Positions 1-8,455 of a DNA stretch of 64,000 nucleotides are shown here, piece by piece (position 1 is the stretch's first letter; each line of letters begins with the position of its first letter). The position numbers and the translations under genes are program-made. The stretch comes from Nocardioides houyundeii (GTDB taxonomy: Bacteria; Actinomycetota; Actinomycetes; Propionibacteriales; Nocardioidaceae). The stretch is taken from NCBI RefSeq assembly GCF_002865585.1, contig NZ_CP025581.1, positions 2,976,001-3,040,000 of the forward strand, read 5' to 3'. The notes beneath the pieces were generated by a model. The model saw nothing but the letters and a program-made list of their open reading frames with translations, made no database searches and had not been told where the DNA came from.

Positions 1-339
1 TCAGTGGCCGCCGTGGGCGCCGCCCGGGACGCGGCTCGGGTGGCGGCTGCGGTGACCGCGGTGCGGGCTGGGGACCGTGCGGCCGCCACCAGCCCGGTGC
101 GGCCCCCGACGGCCACCACTCCGACCACCGCGCTGGCGCTGCTGCGCGAGAGCATCGAGGCCGGCGGCGGCGTGCTCATCGGCTACGTGGACAACCACGG
201 CGGCACCACCGAGCGCCTGGTGGACCCCCTGCGGCTCGAGGGCGGCCAGCTGACGGCGTACGACCACCGCAGCGACGACACCAAGACGTTCTCGGTCCAC
301 CGGATCACCACGGTCAGCCAGGTTTCCCCGCGACCGTAG
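1..339 (+). CDS. helicase-associated (XPB/Ssl2-like) domain protein, 3' end only
   Basis: The frame is open from the window edge to the TAG at 337-339, so the 5' end lies outside the window. The last 60 residues read as a compact beta-rich module (motifs IGYVDNHGG, ERLVDPL, YDHRSDDTKTFSVHRI) typical of the C-terminus of actinobacterial helicase-associated proteins. That family is usually encoded directly beside the XPB helicase, as it is here. The upstream part visible here is Ala/Arg/Thr-rich linker. Family placement rests on recalled motifs plus the XPB neighbour. Catalytic activity cannot be judged from this fragment. The TAG stop is also the first three bases of a TAGGAT -10 hexamer. Confidence 0.7.
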   Translation, partial: SVAAVGAARDAARVAAAVTAVRAGDRAAATSPVRPPTATTPTTALALLRESIEAGGGVLIGYVDNHGGTTERLVDPLRLEGGQLTAYDHRSDDTKTFSVHRITTVSQVSPRP

Positions 340-342
340 GAT
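337..342 (+). promoter_or_regulatory. -10 hexamer TAGGAT, leaderless-type
   Basis: TAGGAT begins with the stop codon of the preceding gene. A GTG follows six bases after it (349). This is the same layout as other probable leaderless starts in the window. The transcript would begin at or near 349 and run into the XPB gene. Confidence 0.45.
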
Positions 343-348
343 CGCTGC

Positions 349-426
349 GTGGATTTCGCCAGGTACGCCGAGTCGGCCGACGCCAGCCCCAGGGCCCGAG
401 TGCGGGCCGCGGCGGTGACCGCATGA
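349..426 (+). CDS. possible 25-aa leader ORF before XPB
   Basis: From GTG 349 a 25-codon frame (VDFARYAESADASPR, then Ala/Arg/Val) runs to a TGA at 424-426. That TGA overlaps the XPB start codon as ATGA. The GTG lies six bases after TAGGAT, the leaderless spacing seen elsewhere in the window. The XPB start itself has no clear Shine-Dalgarno sequence, so translation of this short frame could carry ribosomes into it. I know of no homologue. It may be only the untranslated lead of the XPB transcript. Confidence 0.25.
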   Translation: MDFARYAESADASPRARVRAAAVTA

Positions 427-2063
427 GCGACGGCCCGCTCATCGTCCAGTCCGACAAGACGCTGCTGCTGGAGATCGACCACGAGCAGGCGCAGGAGGCC
501 CGGCGGGCCATCGCCCCCTTCGCCGAGCTCGAGCGGTCCCCCGAGCACATCCACACCTACCGGCTCACCCCGCTGGGTCTGTGGAACGCCCGGGCCGCGG
601 GCCACGACGCGGAGCAGGTGGTGGACACCCTGCTCACCTACAGCCGGTACGCCGTGCCGCACGCCCTGCTGGTCGACGTCGCCGAGACGATGGCGCGCTA
701 CGGACGGCTCCGGCTGGACAAGCACCCGGTCCACGGCCTGGTGATGACCAGCAACGACCGGCCGGTGCTGGAGGAGGTGCTGCGGGCCAAGCGGGTGGCG
801 GGGATGCTCGGCGCCCGGCTCGACGACGACACCGTCGCGGTGCACCCCAGCGAGCGCGGCAACCTCAAGCAGGCACTGCTCAAGCTGGGGTGGCCTGCCG
901 AGGACCACGCGGGCTACGTGGACGGCGAGGCGCACGCCATCGACCTCAAGGAGGACGGCTGGCAGCTGCGCGACTACCAGCGCGACGCGGCCGAGTCGTT
1001 CTGGCACGGCGGGTCCGGGGTGGTGGTGCTGCCCTGCGGCGCCGGCAAGACCATCGTGGGGGCCTCGGCCATGGCGCACGCTGGTGCCACCACCTTGATC
1101 CTGGTCACCAACACCGTCTCGGCGCGGCAGTGGAAGGACGAGCTGCTGCGCCGCACCACGCTCACCGAGGACGAGATCGGCGAGTACAGCGGGTCGGTCA
1201 AGGAGGTGCGTCCGGTGACCATCGCGACGTACCAGGTGATGACCACCAGGCGGAAGGGGGTCTACACCCACCTCGAGCTCTTCGACGCCCGAGACTGGGG
1301 GCTGATCATCTACGACGAGGTGCACCTGCTGCCGGCCCCCATCTTCCGGATGACTGCTGACCTGCAGGCGCGGCGGCGGATCGGGCTGACCGCGACCCTG
1401 GTGCGGGAGGACGGCCGCGAGGGCGACGTCTTCTCCCTGATCGGGCCCAAGCGCTACGACGCCCCCTGGAAGGACATCGAGGCCCAGGGCTGGATCGCGC
1501 CGGCCGACTGCGTGGAGGTGCGGGTGACCCTGACCGACGCGGAGCGCATCACCTACGCCACCGCCGAGCCGGAGGAGCGCTACCGGCTCGCGTCCTGCAC
1601 GCCGCGCAAGCTGGACGTCGTACGTCGGCTGGTGAAGCAGCACTCGGCGCAGCCCACGCTGGTGATCGGGCAGTACATCGACCAGCTCGACGAGCTCGCC
1701 GAGGCGCTGGACGCCCCGCTGATCAAGGGCGAGACCTCGGTCAAGGAGCGGCAGCGGCTCTTCGACGCGTTCCGGTCCGGGGAGATCTCGCTGCTGGTGG
1801 TCAGCAAGGTCGCCAACTTCTCCATCGACCTGCCGTCGGCGGAGGTGGCGATCCAGGTGAGCGGCTCCTTCGGCTCACGGCAGGAGGAGGCGCAGCGGCT
1901 CGGACGCCTGCTCCGACCCAAGGACGAAGGCAAGACGGCGCACTTCTACACGCTGGTCTCACGCGACACCGTGGACGCCGACTTCGCGCAGAACAGGCAG
2001 CGCTTCCTGGCCGAGCAGGGCTACGCCTACCGGATCATCGACTCCCACGACGTCCCCGCCTAG
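423..2063 (+). CDS. ercc3: DNA repair helicase XPB (superfamily 2)
   Basis: A 546-residue ATP-dependent 3'-5' DNA helicase of the bacterial XPB/ERCC3 group, acting in DNA repair or transcription-coupled unwinding. An N-terminal damage-recognition-like domain (about 1-180) is followed by the helicase core. Walker A is CGAGKT around residues 205-210, the motif II box DEVH is at 298-301, motif III is LTATLVREDG, and the C-terminal RecA lobe carries the QRLGRLLRPK motif VI. Length and motif order match bacterial XPB. The start ATG 423 overlaps the TGA of a short upstream frame (ATGA). The preceding gene is the usual helicase-associated partner. It faces the GntR gene tail to tail. Confidence 0.95.
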   Translation: MSDGPLIVQSDKTLLLEIDHEQAQEARRAIAPFAELERSPEHIHTYRLTPLGLWNARAAGHDAEQVVDTLLTYSRYAVPHALLVDVAETMARYGRLRLDKHPVHGLVMTSNDRPVLEEVLRAKRVAGMLGARLDDDTVAVHPSERGNLKQALLKLGWPAEDHAGYVDGEAHAIDLKEDGWQLRDYQRDAAESFWHGGSGVVVLPCGAGKTIVGASAMAHAGATTLILVTNTVSARQWKDELLRRTTLTEDEIGEYSGSVKEVRPVTIATYQVMTTRRKGVYTHLELFDARDWGLIIYDEVHLLPAPIFRMTADLQARRRIGLTATLVREDGREGDVFSLIGPKRYDAPWKDIEAQGWIAPADCVEVRVTLTDAERITYATAEPEERYRLASCTPRKLDVVRRLVKQHSAQPTLVIGQYIDQLDELAEALDAPLIKGETSVKERQRLFDAFRSGEISLLVVSKVANFSIDLPSAEVAIQVSGSFGSRQEEAQRLGRLLRPKDEGKTAHFYTLVSRDTVDADFAQNRQRFLAEQGYAYRIIDSHDVPA

Positions 2064-2086
2064 GACCGCCGCGGGCGGGCGTCTCC

Positions 2087-2806
2087 TCAGCCGTTGTCGC
2101 CGCGCTGGAGGTACATCGTGAAGCGGTCGGCGGCAAAGGCGGAGCGGGAGACCGCCACCACCGCCTCGCCCGACAGCGCCCGCCGGGCCAGCCGGAGCAC
2201 CGGGTGGGTCTCGGCGAGCCCGAGCAGGGCACGCTCCTCCTGGGTCGCCCGGTCCGCGCGGACGGAGTCCTCGGCCCAGGTGGGCCGCAGGTCGCGCGCG
2301 GCCAGCTCCTCGTAGAGGCTCAGCGGCAGGCCGTCGGAGAGAAAGCCCGGCAGCAGCGCCTCGTTGAGGTAGGCGTCCTCCAGGCAGACCGGCTCCTCGC
2401 CGGCACTGCGCAGCCGCTTCCAGTGGATGACCGGCGCACCGGCGCTTACCTCGAGAGCGCGCGCGACCCCGGGGCCGGCCTTCTCGATCCGCGCCAGCAC
2501 GGTCCTCGAGCGTGGCGTCAGCCCGCGGCGGCGGAGGTCCTCGGTGAAGCTGGTCAGCCGGGCCTGACGCCGCGGCGGGGACGCCACGAAGGTCCCGCGA
2601 CCCGGGATCCGCTCGAGCAGTCCCTCGGCGACCAGGGCGTCCAGGGCCTGGCGCACGGTCATCCGGGCCACCCCGAAGTGGGCGACCAGGTCCCGCTCCG
2701 AGGGCGCCGGGGTGCCGGGCGCCGCGCCGTCGATGAGGCCTCTCACGTGCTCACGCACGACCACGTGCTTGAGCGCACGCTGAGAGGCTTCGGCCGGCTG
2801 TTCCAC
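2087..2806 (-). CDS. GntR-family transcriptional regulator (HutC/UTRA type)
   Basis: A 239-residue DNA-binding repressor. Residues about 13-80 form the winged helix-turn-helix, with motifs PSERDLVAHFGVARMTVRQA and GRGTFV. Residues about 95-235 form a UTRA effector-binding domain (IHWKRLRSAGEEPVCLEDAYLN). The start is GTG 2806, seven bases after TAGGGT (2819-2814), so the mRNA is probably leaderless. It sits between XPB, which converges on it, and an ABC exporter on the same strand. No catabolic operon lies next to it, so its effector and targets cannot be inferred. It may be autoregulatory. Confidence 0.88.
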   Translation of the reverse strand: MEQPAEASQRALKHVVVREHVRGLIDGAAPGTPAPSERDLVAHFGVARMTVRQALDALVAEGLLERIPGRGTFVASPPRRQARLTSFTEDLRRRGLTPRSRTVLARIEKAGPGVARALEVSAGAPVIHWKRLRSAGEEPVCLEDAYLNEALLPGFLSDGLPLSLYEELAARDLRPTWAEDSVRADRATQEERALLGLAETHPVLRLARRALSGEAVVAVSRSAFAADRFTMYLQRGDNG

Positions 2807-2813
2807 GAGCCGA

Positions 2814-2819
2814 ACCCTA
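2814..2819 (-). promoter_or_regulatory. -10 hexamer of the GntR gene
   Basis: TAGGGT on the minus strand, seven bases before GTG 2806, with no Shine-Dalgarno sequence between. Confidence 0.45.
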
Positions 2820-2875
2820 GGTGTGGCGGCGGCGTCCCGTCCGGGGAACCGAGGAACCTGCCCCGGTCAGGCTAT

Positions 2876-2911
2876 GCCGGGCACGACCTTCGTCCCGGGC
2901 TCGTGCCGGGC
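2876..2911 (-). terminator. hairpin after the ABC permease
   Basis: GCCGGGCACGA (2876-2886) pairs with TCGTGCCGGGC (2901-2911) with one mismatch and a 14-base loop, just beyond the permease stop codon. There is no T-tract, which is common for high-GC terminators. Confidence 0.3.
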
Positions 2912-2917
2912 TCGGCG

Positions 2918-5458
2918 CTAGTCGGTGGAGATCGCCTTGAGGACGTTGAGCCGGGCCGCGCGACGGGCCGGGATGACGGCGGCCAGGACCCCGACGACCA
3001 TCGCCACGACGAGGAAGACGCCGAGCTGGTCCCAGGGGATCGAGATGATGTTGAGCCCCTGGTCGCGCAGGGCGAACATCAGCGCCACGCCGAACCCCAC
3101 GCCGAGCACCACGCCGAGGACGGCGCCCAAGGTGGCGATCACCACCGACTCCAGGGTGATCATCCGCCACAGCTGGCCGCGGCTGAGCCCGATGGCGCGC
3201 AGCAGGCCGACCTCCCGGGTCCGCTCGATGACCGATAGCGCCAGCGTGTTCACGATGCCCAGCACGGCGATCAGCAGCGCCAGGCCGAGCAGGGCGAAGA
3301 TCATCAGGATCAGCTGGTCGATCGGCTCGCGCTGCTCCTCGGCGAAGGCCGCCTGGTCCTTGACGGTGACGGTGGGCAGGTCCGCCACGGCCTCCTCGAT
3401 GGCCATGTGCACCTCGAAGGTGCGGCGCGCCACCTGCAGGACGACGGAGTTGTCGCGGTCGGGGTAGCCGGCCTGGAGCAGGGTCTGCTTGGTGGTCACC
3501 AGCGGGAAGCCGAGCACCGCGTTGGGCTCGAAGATGCCCTTGACCTTGAGCTTGCGGCTGGACCCGTTGAGGTTGACCCGGATCTTGTCCCCGACGTCCA
3601 GCGCCTCGGACGAGGCGTACGACTGGTCGACCACCAGGTCACCGGGGCCGAAGCCGCGCAGCGAGCCCTCGACCAGCACCATCCCCAGTACCCCGGTGAG
3701 CGCCTCGGGATTGGCTGCGGTGATGCCCTGGGGGTCGCCGTCGATCTGGGCGGTCACGTAGCGTTGCTGGACCACGTCGGTGACACCGTCGATCCGGCGC
3801 AGCTTGTCGGCGATCGAGGAGGAGAACGGCTGCCCTCCCATTCCGGAGACGATGAAGTCCCCCCGGAAGTTCTTCTCGATCGTCTCGTTGACGCTCGCCT
3901 TGGCCGAGTCGCCCACGATGGACATCGTGCCGGCCAGCGCCATCCCGATCATCAGGGCGGACGCCGTCGCGGTGGTGCGCCGAGGGTTGCGCAGGGAGTT
4001 CTGCCCCGCGAGGTTGCCCACCGTCCCGAAGACCATGGCCAGGAAGCTGCGGGCACCGGTGAGGAACGGCTGGCTGAGCACGGGGCTGGCGGCCGCGACG
4101 CCGAGCAGGATGCCCAGCACCCCGCCGCCGATGTACCAGCCTGCCTGGTAGACGCCTCCGAACAGCCCCAGGGCCAGGGCCGCGCCGCCCGCACCGGTCA
4201 GCGCCAGGCCGAAGACGAAGCGCTGGTGCAGCGAGGACTCCGGCATCGCGACGTCGTCGCGCAGCGCCTGGACCGGAGCGATCATCGTGGTACGCCGGGC
4301 CGGCATCCAGGCGGCTGTCATCGTGACCAGGACGCCGATGGCGTAGGCCGCCGCGACGGTCCGGGAGCGGAAGACCAGCTCCTGCCCCGACAGGTCCAGG
4401 CCCAGGGTGCCGAACAGGCCCTGGATGGCCATCGCCATCAGGACTCCCAGGCCCAGGCCCAGGGTGGCACCGAGCAGTCCCAGCACCAAGGCCTCCAGCA
4501 GCACCGACCCGGTGACCTGCCGCTTCGAGGCCCCGAGGGCACGCAGCAGGGCGAGCTCACGGCTGCGCTGGGCGACCAGGATCGAGAACGTGTTGACGAT
4601 CAGGAAGGCGCCCACGACCAGGGAGATGCCGGCGAAGATCAGCAGGAAGGTGGTGAGGAAGCCGATCCCCTCCAGCAGCGCGTTCGAGCCCTCGTCCGCC
4701 GCCTCGTCACCGGTCCGGGCCCGCACCCGCTCCGGGAGCACCTTGGCCACCCGGTCCCGCAGCTGCTCCTGGGAGACCCCGTCCGCCGCCGTCACCCAGG
4801 CGTCGTTGAAGCGGTCGCGTCCGCCCATGAAGAGGTCCTGCGCGGTCGGGGTGTCGAAGGCGACCCAGGTGGCGCCGTTGAACGACCCCCCGTCCACGAA
4901 GTCGGTGATGCCGACCAGGGTGGGAGTGAGCAGCGGCTCGTCCTCGCTGGTGACCAGGCGCACCTCCTCGTTGAGGAAGTAGCCCGCCCGCAGGGCGGTG
5001 GAGGCCTCCATGATGATCTCGTCGGGCCCCTGGGGGGCTCGCCCCTGGATCAGGGTGAGACCTGAGAGTCCGTGACCTGCCGGGGCCCCGGTCCAGTTGC
5101 TGGCGAAGGCGGGTGCGCCCGCCACGCCCAGCACCTTGTTGTTCTTGTCGATCACGAAGACGGCAGGGTCCAGGATGTTGCCGTCCGCGCGGGCGGCGCC
5201 CTTGACCCCGGCCAGGGTGCGGACCAGGCTGCCGGGGATGGTCTTGGTGCTCGACTGCCCCGAGTCGTCTCCGTCGCCTCGAGGGCTGACCACGACGTCG
5301 CCCACGGTGGAGGCGAACAACGCCGTGAAGCTGCGGTTGAGGGTGTCGGTGAAGACCAGGGTGCCGGCCACGAAGGCCACTCCGAGCACGATGGCGAAGG
5401 TGCTCATGATCAGGCGCACCTTGCGCCCGAGCAGGCTCTTCAGTGAGGCACGGAGCAT
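2918..5458 (-). CDS. ABC transporter permease, FtsX/MacB type
   Basis: An 846-residue inner-membrane permease with two FtsX repeats. An N-terminal membrane helix (about 18-40) precedes a large extracellular MacB-like periplasmic core domain. Three helices follow (about 270-390, motif SRELALLRALGASKRQV), then a second core domain and a final three-helix block (about 735-840, motif TREVGLLRAIGLSRGQL). The paired RALGAS/RAIGLS cytoplasmic loops are the family signature for ATPase contact. The ATG at 5458 lies six bases after the ATPase stop, so the two form an operon. Such systems usually work as mechanotransmission or lipoprotein/peptide exporters. The substrate is unknown. Confidence 0.92.
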   Translation of the reverse strand: MLRASLKSLLGRKVRLIMSTFAIVLGVAFVAGTLVFTDTLNRSFTALFASTVGDVVVSPRGDGDDSGQSSTKTIPGSLVRTLAGVKGAARADGNILDPAVFVIDKNNKVLGVAGAPAFASNWTGAPAGHGLSGLTLIQGRAPQGPDEIIMEASTALRAGYFLNEEVRLVTSEDEPLLTPTLVGITDFVDGGSFNGATWVAFDTPTAQDLFMGGRDRFNDAWVTAADGVSQEQLRDRVAKVLPERVRARTGDEAADEGSNALLEGIGFLTTFLLIFAGISLVVGAFLIVNTFSILVAQRSRELALLRALGASKRQVTGSVLLEALVLGLLGATLGLGLGVLMAMAIQGLFGTLGLDLSGQELVFRSRTVAAAYAIGVLVTMTAAWMPARRTTMIAPVQALRDDVAMPESSLHQRFVFGLALTGAGGAALALGLFGGVYQAGWYIGGGVLGILLGVAAASPVLSQPFLTGARSFLAMVFGTVGNLAGQNSLRNPRRTTATASALMIGMALAGTMSIVGDSAKASVNETIEKNFRGDFIVSGMGGQPFSSSIADKLRRIDGVTDVVQQRYVTAQIDGDPQGITAANPEALTGVLGMVLVEGSLRGFGPGDLVVDQSYASSEALDVGDKIRVNLNGSSRKLKVKGIFEPNAVLGFPLVTTKQTLLQAGYPDRDNSVVLQVARRTFEVHMAIEEAVADLPTVTVKDQAAFAEEQREPIDQLILMIFALLGLALLIAVLGIVNTLALSVIERTREVGLLRAIGLSRGQLWRMITLESVVIATLGAVLGVVLGVGFGVALMFALRDQGLNIISIPWDQLGVFLVVAMVVGVLAAVIPARRAARLNVLKAISTD

Positions 5459-5464
5459 GGGTGC

Positions 5465-6253
5465 TCAGTCCGTCGCGCGTGAGGGGGCAGTCATGCCGGT
5501 CATGATGGCCAGCACCTGCTCGCGACTGGGGTCGCGCAGCTCGTCGACCACGCGCCCGTCGGCGAGGAAGACCACCCGGTCGGTGTAGGAGGCGGCGACG
5601 GGGTCGTGGGTCACCATCACGATGGTCTGGCCGTACTCGTCGACGCTGCGGCGCAGCAGGTCGAGCACCTCGCCCCCGGACTGGGAGTCCAGGTTGCCGG
5701 TGGGCTCGTCGGCGAACACGATGCGTGGCCGGCTGGCCAGCGCGCGGGCCACCGCCACCCGCTGCTGCTGACCACCGGAGAGCTCGTTGGGCTTGTGGTT
5801 GAGCCGGTCCCGCAGGCCCACGGTGTTGATCACCGTGCGGTACCAGCGGCGGTCGGGCTTGCGCCCGGCGATGGCCAGGGGCAGGAGGATGTTCTCCTCG
5901 GCCGTCAGGGTGGGCACCAGGTTGAAGGACTGGAAGACGAAGCCGATCTCGTCGCGCCGCAGCTTGGTCAGCCGGTAGTCGTCGAGCCGCCCGAGCTCCT
6001 TGTCGCCGATCCACACCTCTCCCGAGGTGCCGGTGTCCAGCGCCGCGCAGCAGTGCATCAAGGTGGACTTCCCCGAGCCGCTGGGTCCCATCACCGCGGT
6101 GAACTCCCCCGCCGCGATGTCGAGGCTGACCCCGTCCAGGGCCTTGACCTGGGCCTGCCCGCTGCCGTAGGTCTTGACCAGGTCGCGCACCCGCGCCGCG
6201 GGCTTGCTGTCGCCGAGAGGGCTCCGGGCAGGCACCGAGCTGAGGGCAGTCAT
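5465..6253 (-). CDS. ABC transporter ATP-binding protein (LolD/MacB type)
   Basis: A 262-residue ATPase partner of the adjacent FtsX-type permease. Walker A is GPSGSGKST, the signature is LSGGQQQRVAVARALA, Walker B is IVFADEPTGNLD, and the H-loop is MVTHDP. The start ATG 6253 is chosen because GGAGG lies eight bases before it. The in-frame ATG at 6259 would be only one or two bases from that site. The gene is divergent from alkB across about 110 bases. It is followed closely by the permease gene, giving a two-gene export system. Confidence 0.93.
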   Translation of the reverse strand: MTALSSVPARSPLGDSKPAARVRDLVKTYGSGQAQVKALDGVSLDIAAGEFTAVMGPSGSGKSTLMHCCAALDTGTSGEVWIGDKELGRLDDYRLTKLRRDEIGFVFQSFNLVPTLTAEENILLPLAIAGRKPDRRWYRTVINTVGLRDRLNHKPNELSGGQQQRVAVARALASRPRIVFADEPTGNLDSQSGGEVLDLLRRSVDEYGQTIVMVTHDPVAASYTDRVVFLADGRVVDELRDPSREQVLAIMTGMTAPSRATD

Positions 6254-6337
6254 GCCCATACCCTCCACCGTCGGGCAACCCTCCCGCCACCGGTATCGCC
6301 CAACGAGCAGCAAACCTTTCCGCGCGCCATTGGCGGA

Positions 6338-6353
6338 TCGAACGTCTGTTCGA
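6338..6353 (+). promoter_or_regulatory. SOS (LexA) box upstream of alkB
   Basis: TCGAAC-GTCT-GTTCGA is a perfect match to the actinobacterial LexA operator TCGAAC-N4-GTTCGA. It fills the space between a weak -35 (TTGGCG, 6330-6335) and the -10 TAGGCT (6354-6359). LexA bound here should block the alkB promoter until DNA damage. Confidence 0.88.
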
Positions 6354-6359
6354 TAGGCT
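6354..6359 (+). promoter_or_regulatory. -10 hexamer of alkB, leaderless-type
   Basis: TAGGCT directly abuts the LexA box. Six G residues separate it from ATG 6366, so transcription would start at or next to the start codon. Confidence 0.6.
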
Positions 6360-6365
6360 GGGGGG

Positions 6366-6977
6366 ATGGATTTCCAGTCCACTCTCTTCGCTTCCGAGGC
6401 GCCCGGGCCCGCCCGGCTCTCCCCCGAGCGCACGACGCTGAGCCACGGCGCCTGGGTGGACGTGCAGCGCGCCTGGCTCGGGGGCGCCGACGAGGTCTTC
6501 GACGTGATGAGCACCGACGTGCCCTGGCGCGCCGAGCAGCGCCCGATGTACGACCGGGTGGTCGCGGTGCCCCGCCTGCTCCACATGTACGGCGTCGGTG
6601 CGGCGCTTCCGCACCCCGCGCTGGCCGAGGCCAGGTCGGCGCTGGACGCCCACTACCTGCCCGAGCTCGGCGAGCCGTTCGTCACCGCCGGCTGCTGCTT
6701 CTACCGCGACGGCAACGACTCCGTCGCCTGGCACGGCGACCGCATCGGCCGGGGCCGGGACCGCGACACCATGGTCGCGATCGTCTCCCTCGGCGACCCG
6801 CGCAGGCTGATGCTCCGCCCGCGCGGCGGGGGCGCCTCGCTGACGATCACCATGGGTCACGGCGACCTGGTGGTGATGGGCGGCAGCTGCCAGCGCACCT
6901 GGGAGCACGCGGTGCCCAAGCAGGCCCATGCCGGGCCACGGATGTCGGTGCAGTTCCGGCCTCGACACGTGTTCTGA
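6366..6977 (+). CDS. alkB: alkylated-DNA repair dioxygenase AlkB
   Basis: A 203-residue 2-oxoglutarate/Fe(II)-dependent dioxygenase that oxidatively removes methyl groups from N1-methyladenine and N3-methylcytosine in DNA. The iron ligands are visible as WHGD (His-x-Asp, around residue 124) and the distal His in TWEHAVPK. The 2-oxoglutarate-binding arginines are in RMSVQFRPR near the C-terminus. Length matches the bacterial family. The ATG follows the -10 by six bases, so the mRNA is probably leaderless. A perfect LexA box overlaps the promoter, which places this alkylation-repair gene in the SOS regulon. In Escherichia coli, alkB is instead under Ada. Confidence 0.93.
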   Translation: MDFQSTLFASEAPGPARLSPERTTLSHGAWVDVQRAWLGGADEVFDVMSTDVPWRAEQRPMYDRVVAVPRLLHMYGVGAALPHPALAEARSALDAHYLPELGEPFVTAGCCFYRDGNDSVAWHGDRIGRGRDRDTMVAIVSLGDPRRLMLRPRGGGASLTITMGHGDLVVMGGSCQRTWEHAVPKQAHAGPRMSVQFRPRHVF

Positions 6978-7153
6978 GCGGCTCGGCCCGGGACGGGGTC
7001 GGTACACGATGTCGGGCGGGTGAGGTAGCCCACGGGGCCGAGAAGACCCACCGCCAGCCGCTGGCCGCGTGCGCCGTGGGGGTTCTGGGTACACCGTGGC
7101 AGCCCTCCCGACCCGGAAGCGGCGTCCGTGGAGCGCGGGAGCAGAGGTACGAG

Positions 7154-8449
7154 ATGAACGCCGACCTCGTCTACGTGGTTGCGGGCGGCAGCCTGCTGCT
7201 GGCCGTGGTCCTGCCCGAGCTGCTGGACCGGTGGGCGGTGTCGGCGCCGATGGTGCTCGTGGGCGTCGGCATGCTCATCGGGCTGACCCCGCTCCCCGAC
7301 GGGCTGCCGCTGGACCCGGTGGCGAACCGGGCCGTCATCGAGCACGTCACCGAGCTCACCGTGCTGATCGCCCTGATGGGGGTCGGACTGGCCATCGACC
7401 GGCCGCTGCGCCTGCTGGAGAAGGACTCCCGCCGAGCGTGGGCACCGACCTGGCGGCTCCTGCTGCTGGCGATGCCGCTGTGCATCGCCGGCGTCGCGCT
7501 GCTGGGGTGGGCGGTGGGCCTGGCGCCCGCCGCGGCGCTGCTCCTGGGTGGCGCGCTCTCCCCGACCGACCCGGTGCTCGCCTCCGACGTCCAGGTGGCC
7601 GGCCCCCAGACCGGGGACCACGAGGTGGACGAGACCGACGAGCTGAGGTTCGCCATCACCTCCGAGGCCGGCCTCAACGACGGTCTGGCCTTCCCGTTCG
7701 TGTACGCCGCGATCCTGCTCTCCACCGGGGCGGTCTCGGACTGGGCGGTGGAGTGGGTCGCGTGGTACCTGGTGGGCAAGATCGTGCTGGGCGTGCTCGT
7801 CGGGATAGCCGTGGGCTGGGCGCTGGCGCACCTGGCCTTCCGCTCGGCCAGCCCCGCCCTGCGGGTGGCGGAGCGGGGCGAGTCGCTGCTGGCCGTCGCC
7901 GCGCTCGTCGCGTCGTACGGCGTGACCGAGGTGGTCGGCGGCTACGGGTTCCTCGGTGTCTTCACGTGCGCCCTGACCTTCCGTTCCGCCGAGCGCGGGC
8001 ACGACTACCACCTGGCGATGCACAACGTCGTGGAGCGGCTGGAGCGGCTGTTCACCCTGATGGTGCTGCTGGTGCTGGGCATGGCCATGACCCGAGGCCT
8101 CTTCGACCACCTGGACTGGCGCAGCGTGCTGATCGCCCTCGCCCTGATCTTCGTGATCCGTCCGGTCAGCGGCCTGGTCTCGCTCAGCCTGCGTGCCCCC
8201 GACCCGAGCAAGGAGGGCGCGCTGACGCGCCCGGAGCGGGCTGCGGCCGCGTTCTTCGGGGTCCGTGGCGTGGGCTCGCTCTACTACCTGGCCTACGCCT
8301 CGGGCCACACCGAGGGCTTGGCGGAGCCCTGGCTGTGGTCCACGGTGAGCTTCACCGTCCTCGCCTCCGTCCTGGTGCACGGCGTCCTGGCGACCCCGGT
8401 GATGCGCCGGCTCAACGCGGAGCCCTCGCCCTCGCCCGCGGCCTCCTGA
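7154..8449 (+). CDS. cation/proton antiporter, CPA1-like
   Basis: A 431-residue integral membrane antiporter with about 12 hydrophobic segments. The start is ATG 7154 (MNADLVYVVAGG), which begins the first membrane helix. Diagnostic CPA motifs are LLLGGALSPTDPVLASDV (around 130-147), with the helix-5 Asp, and SEAGLNDGLAFPFVYA (around 175). Both are ion-binding regions of NhaP/Kef-type sodium-or-potassium/proton exchangers. The conserved C-terminal FFGVRGVGSLYYLAYA follows. There is no C-terminal TrkA-N domain. It probably serves pH or sodium homeostasis. It converges on a lipoprotein hydrolase gene with a six-base gap. Confidence 0.9.
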   Translation: MNADLVYVVAGGSLLLAVVLPELLDRWAVSAPMVLVGVGMLIGLTPLPDGLPLDPVANRAVIEHVTELTVLIALMGVGLAIDRPLRLLEKDSRRAWAPTWRLLLLAMPLCIAGVALLGWAVGLAPAAALLLGGALSPTDPVLASDVQVAGPQTGDHEVDETDELRFAITSEAGLNDGLAFPFVYAAILLSTGAVSDWAVEWVAWYLVGKIVLGVLVGIAVGWALAHLAFRSASPALRVAERGESLLAVAALVASYGVTEVVGGYGFLGVFTCALTFRSAERGHDYHLAMHNVVERLERLFTLMVLLVLGMAMTRGLFDHLDWRSVLIALALIFVIRPVSGLVSLSLRAPDPSKEGALTRPERAAAAFFGVRGVGSLYYLAYASGHTEGLAEPWLWSTVSFTVLASVLVHGVLATPVMRRLNAEPSPSPAAS

Positions 8450-8455
8450 GCAGGG

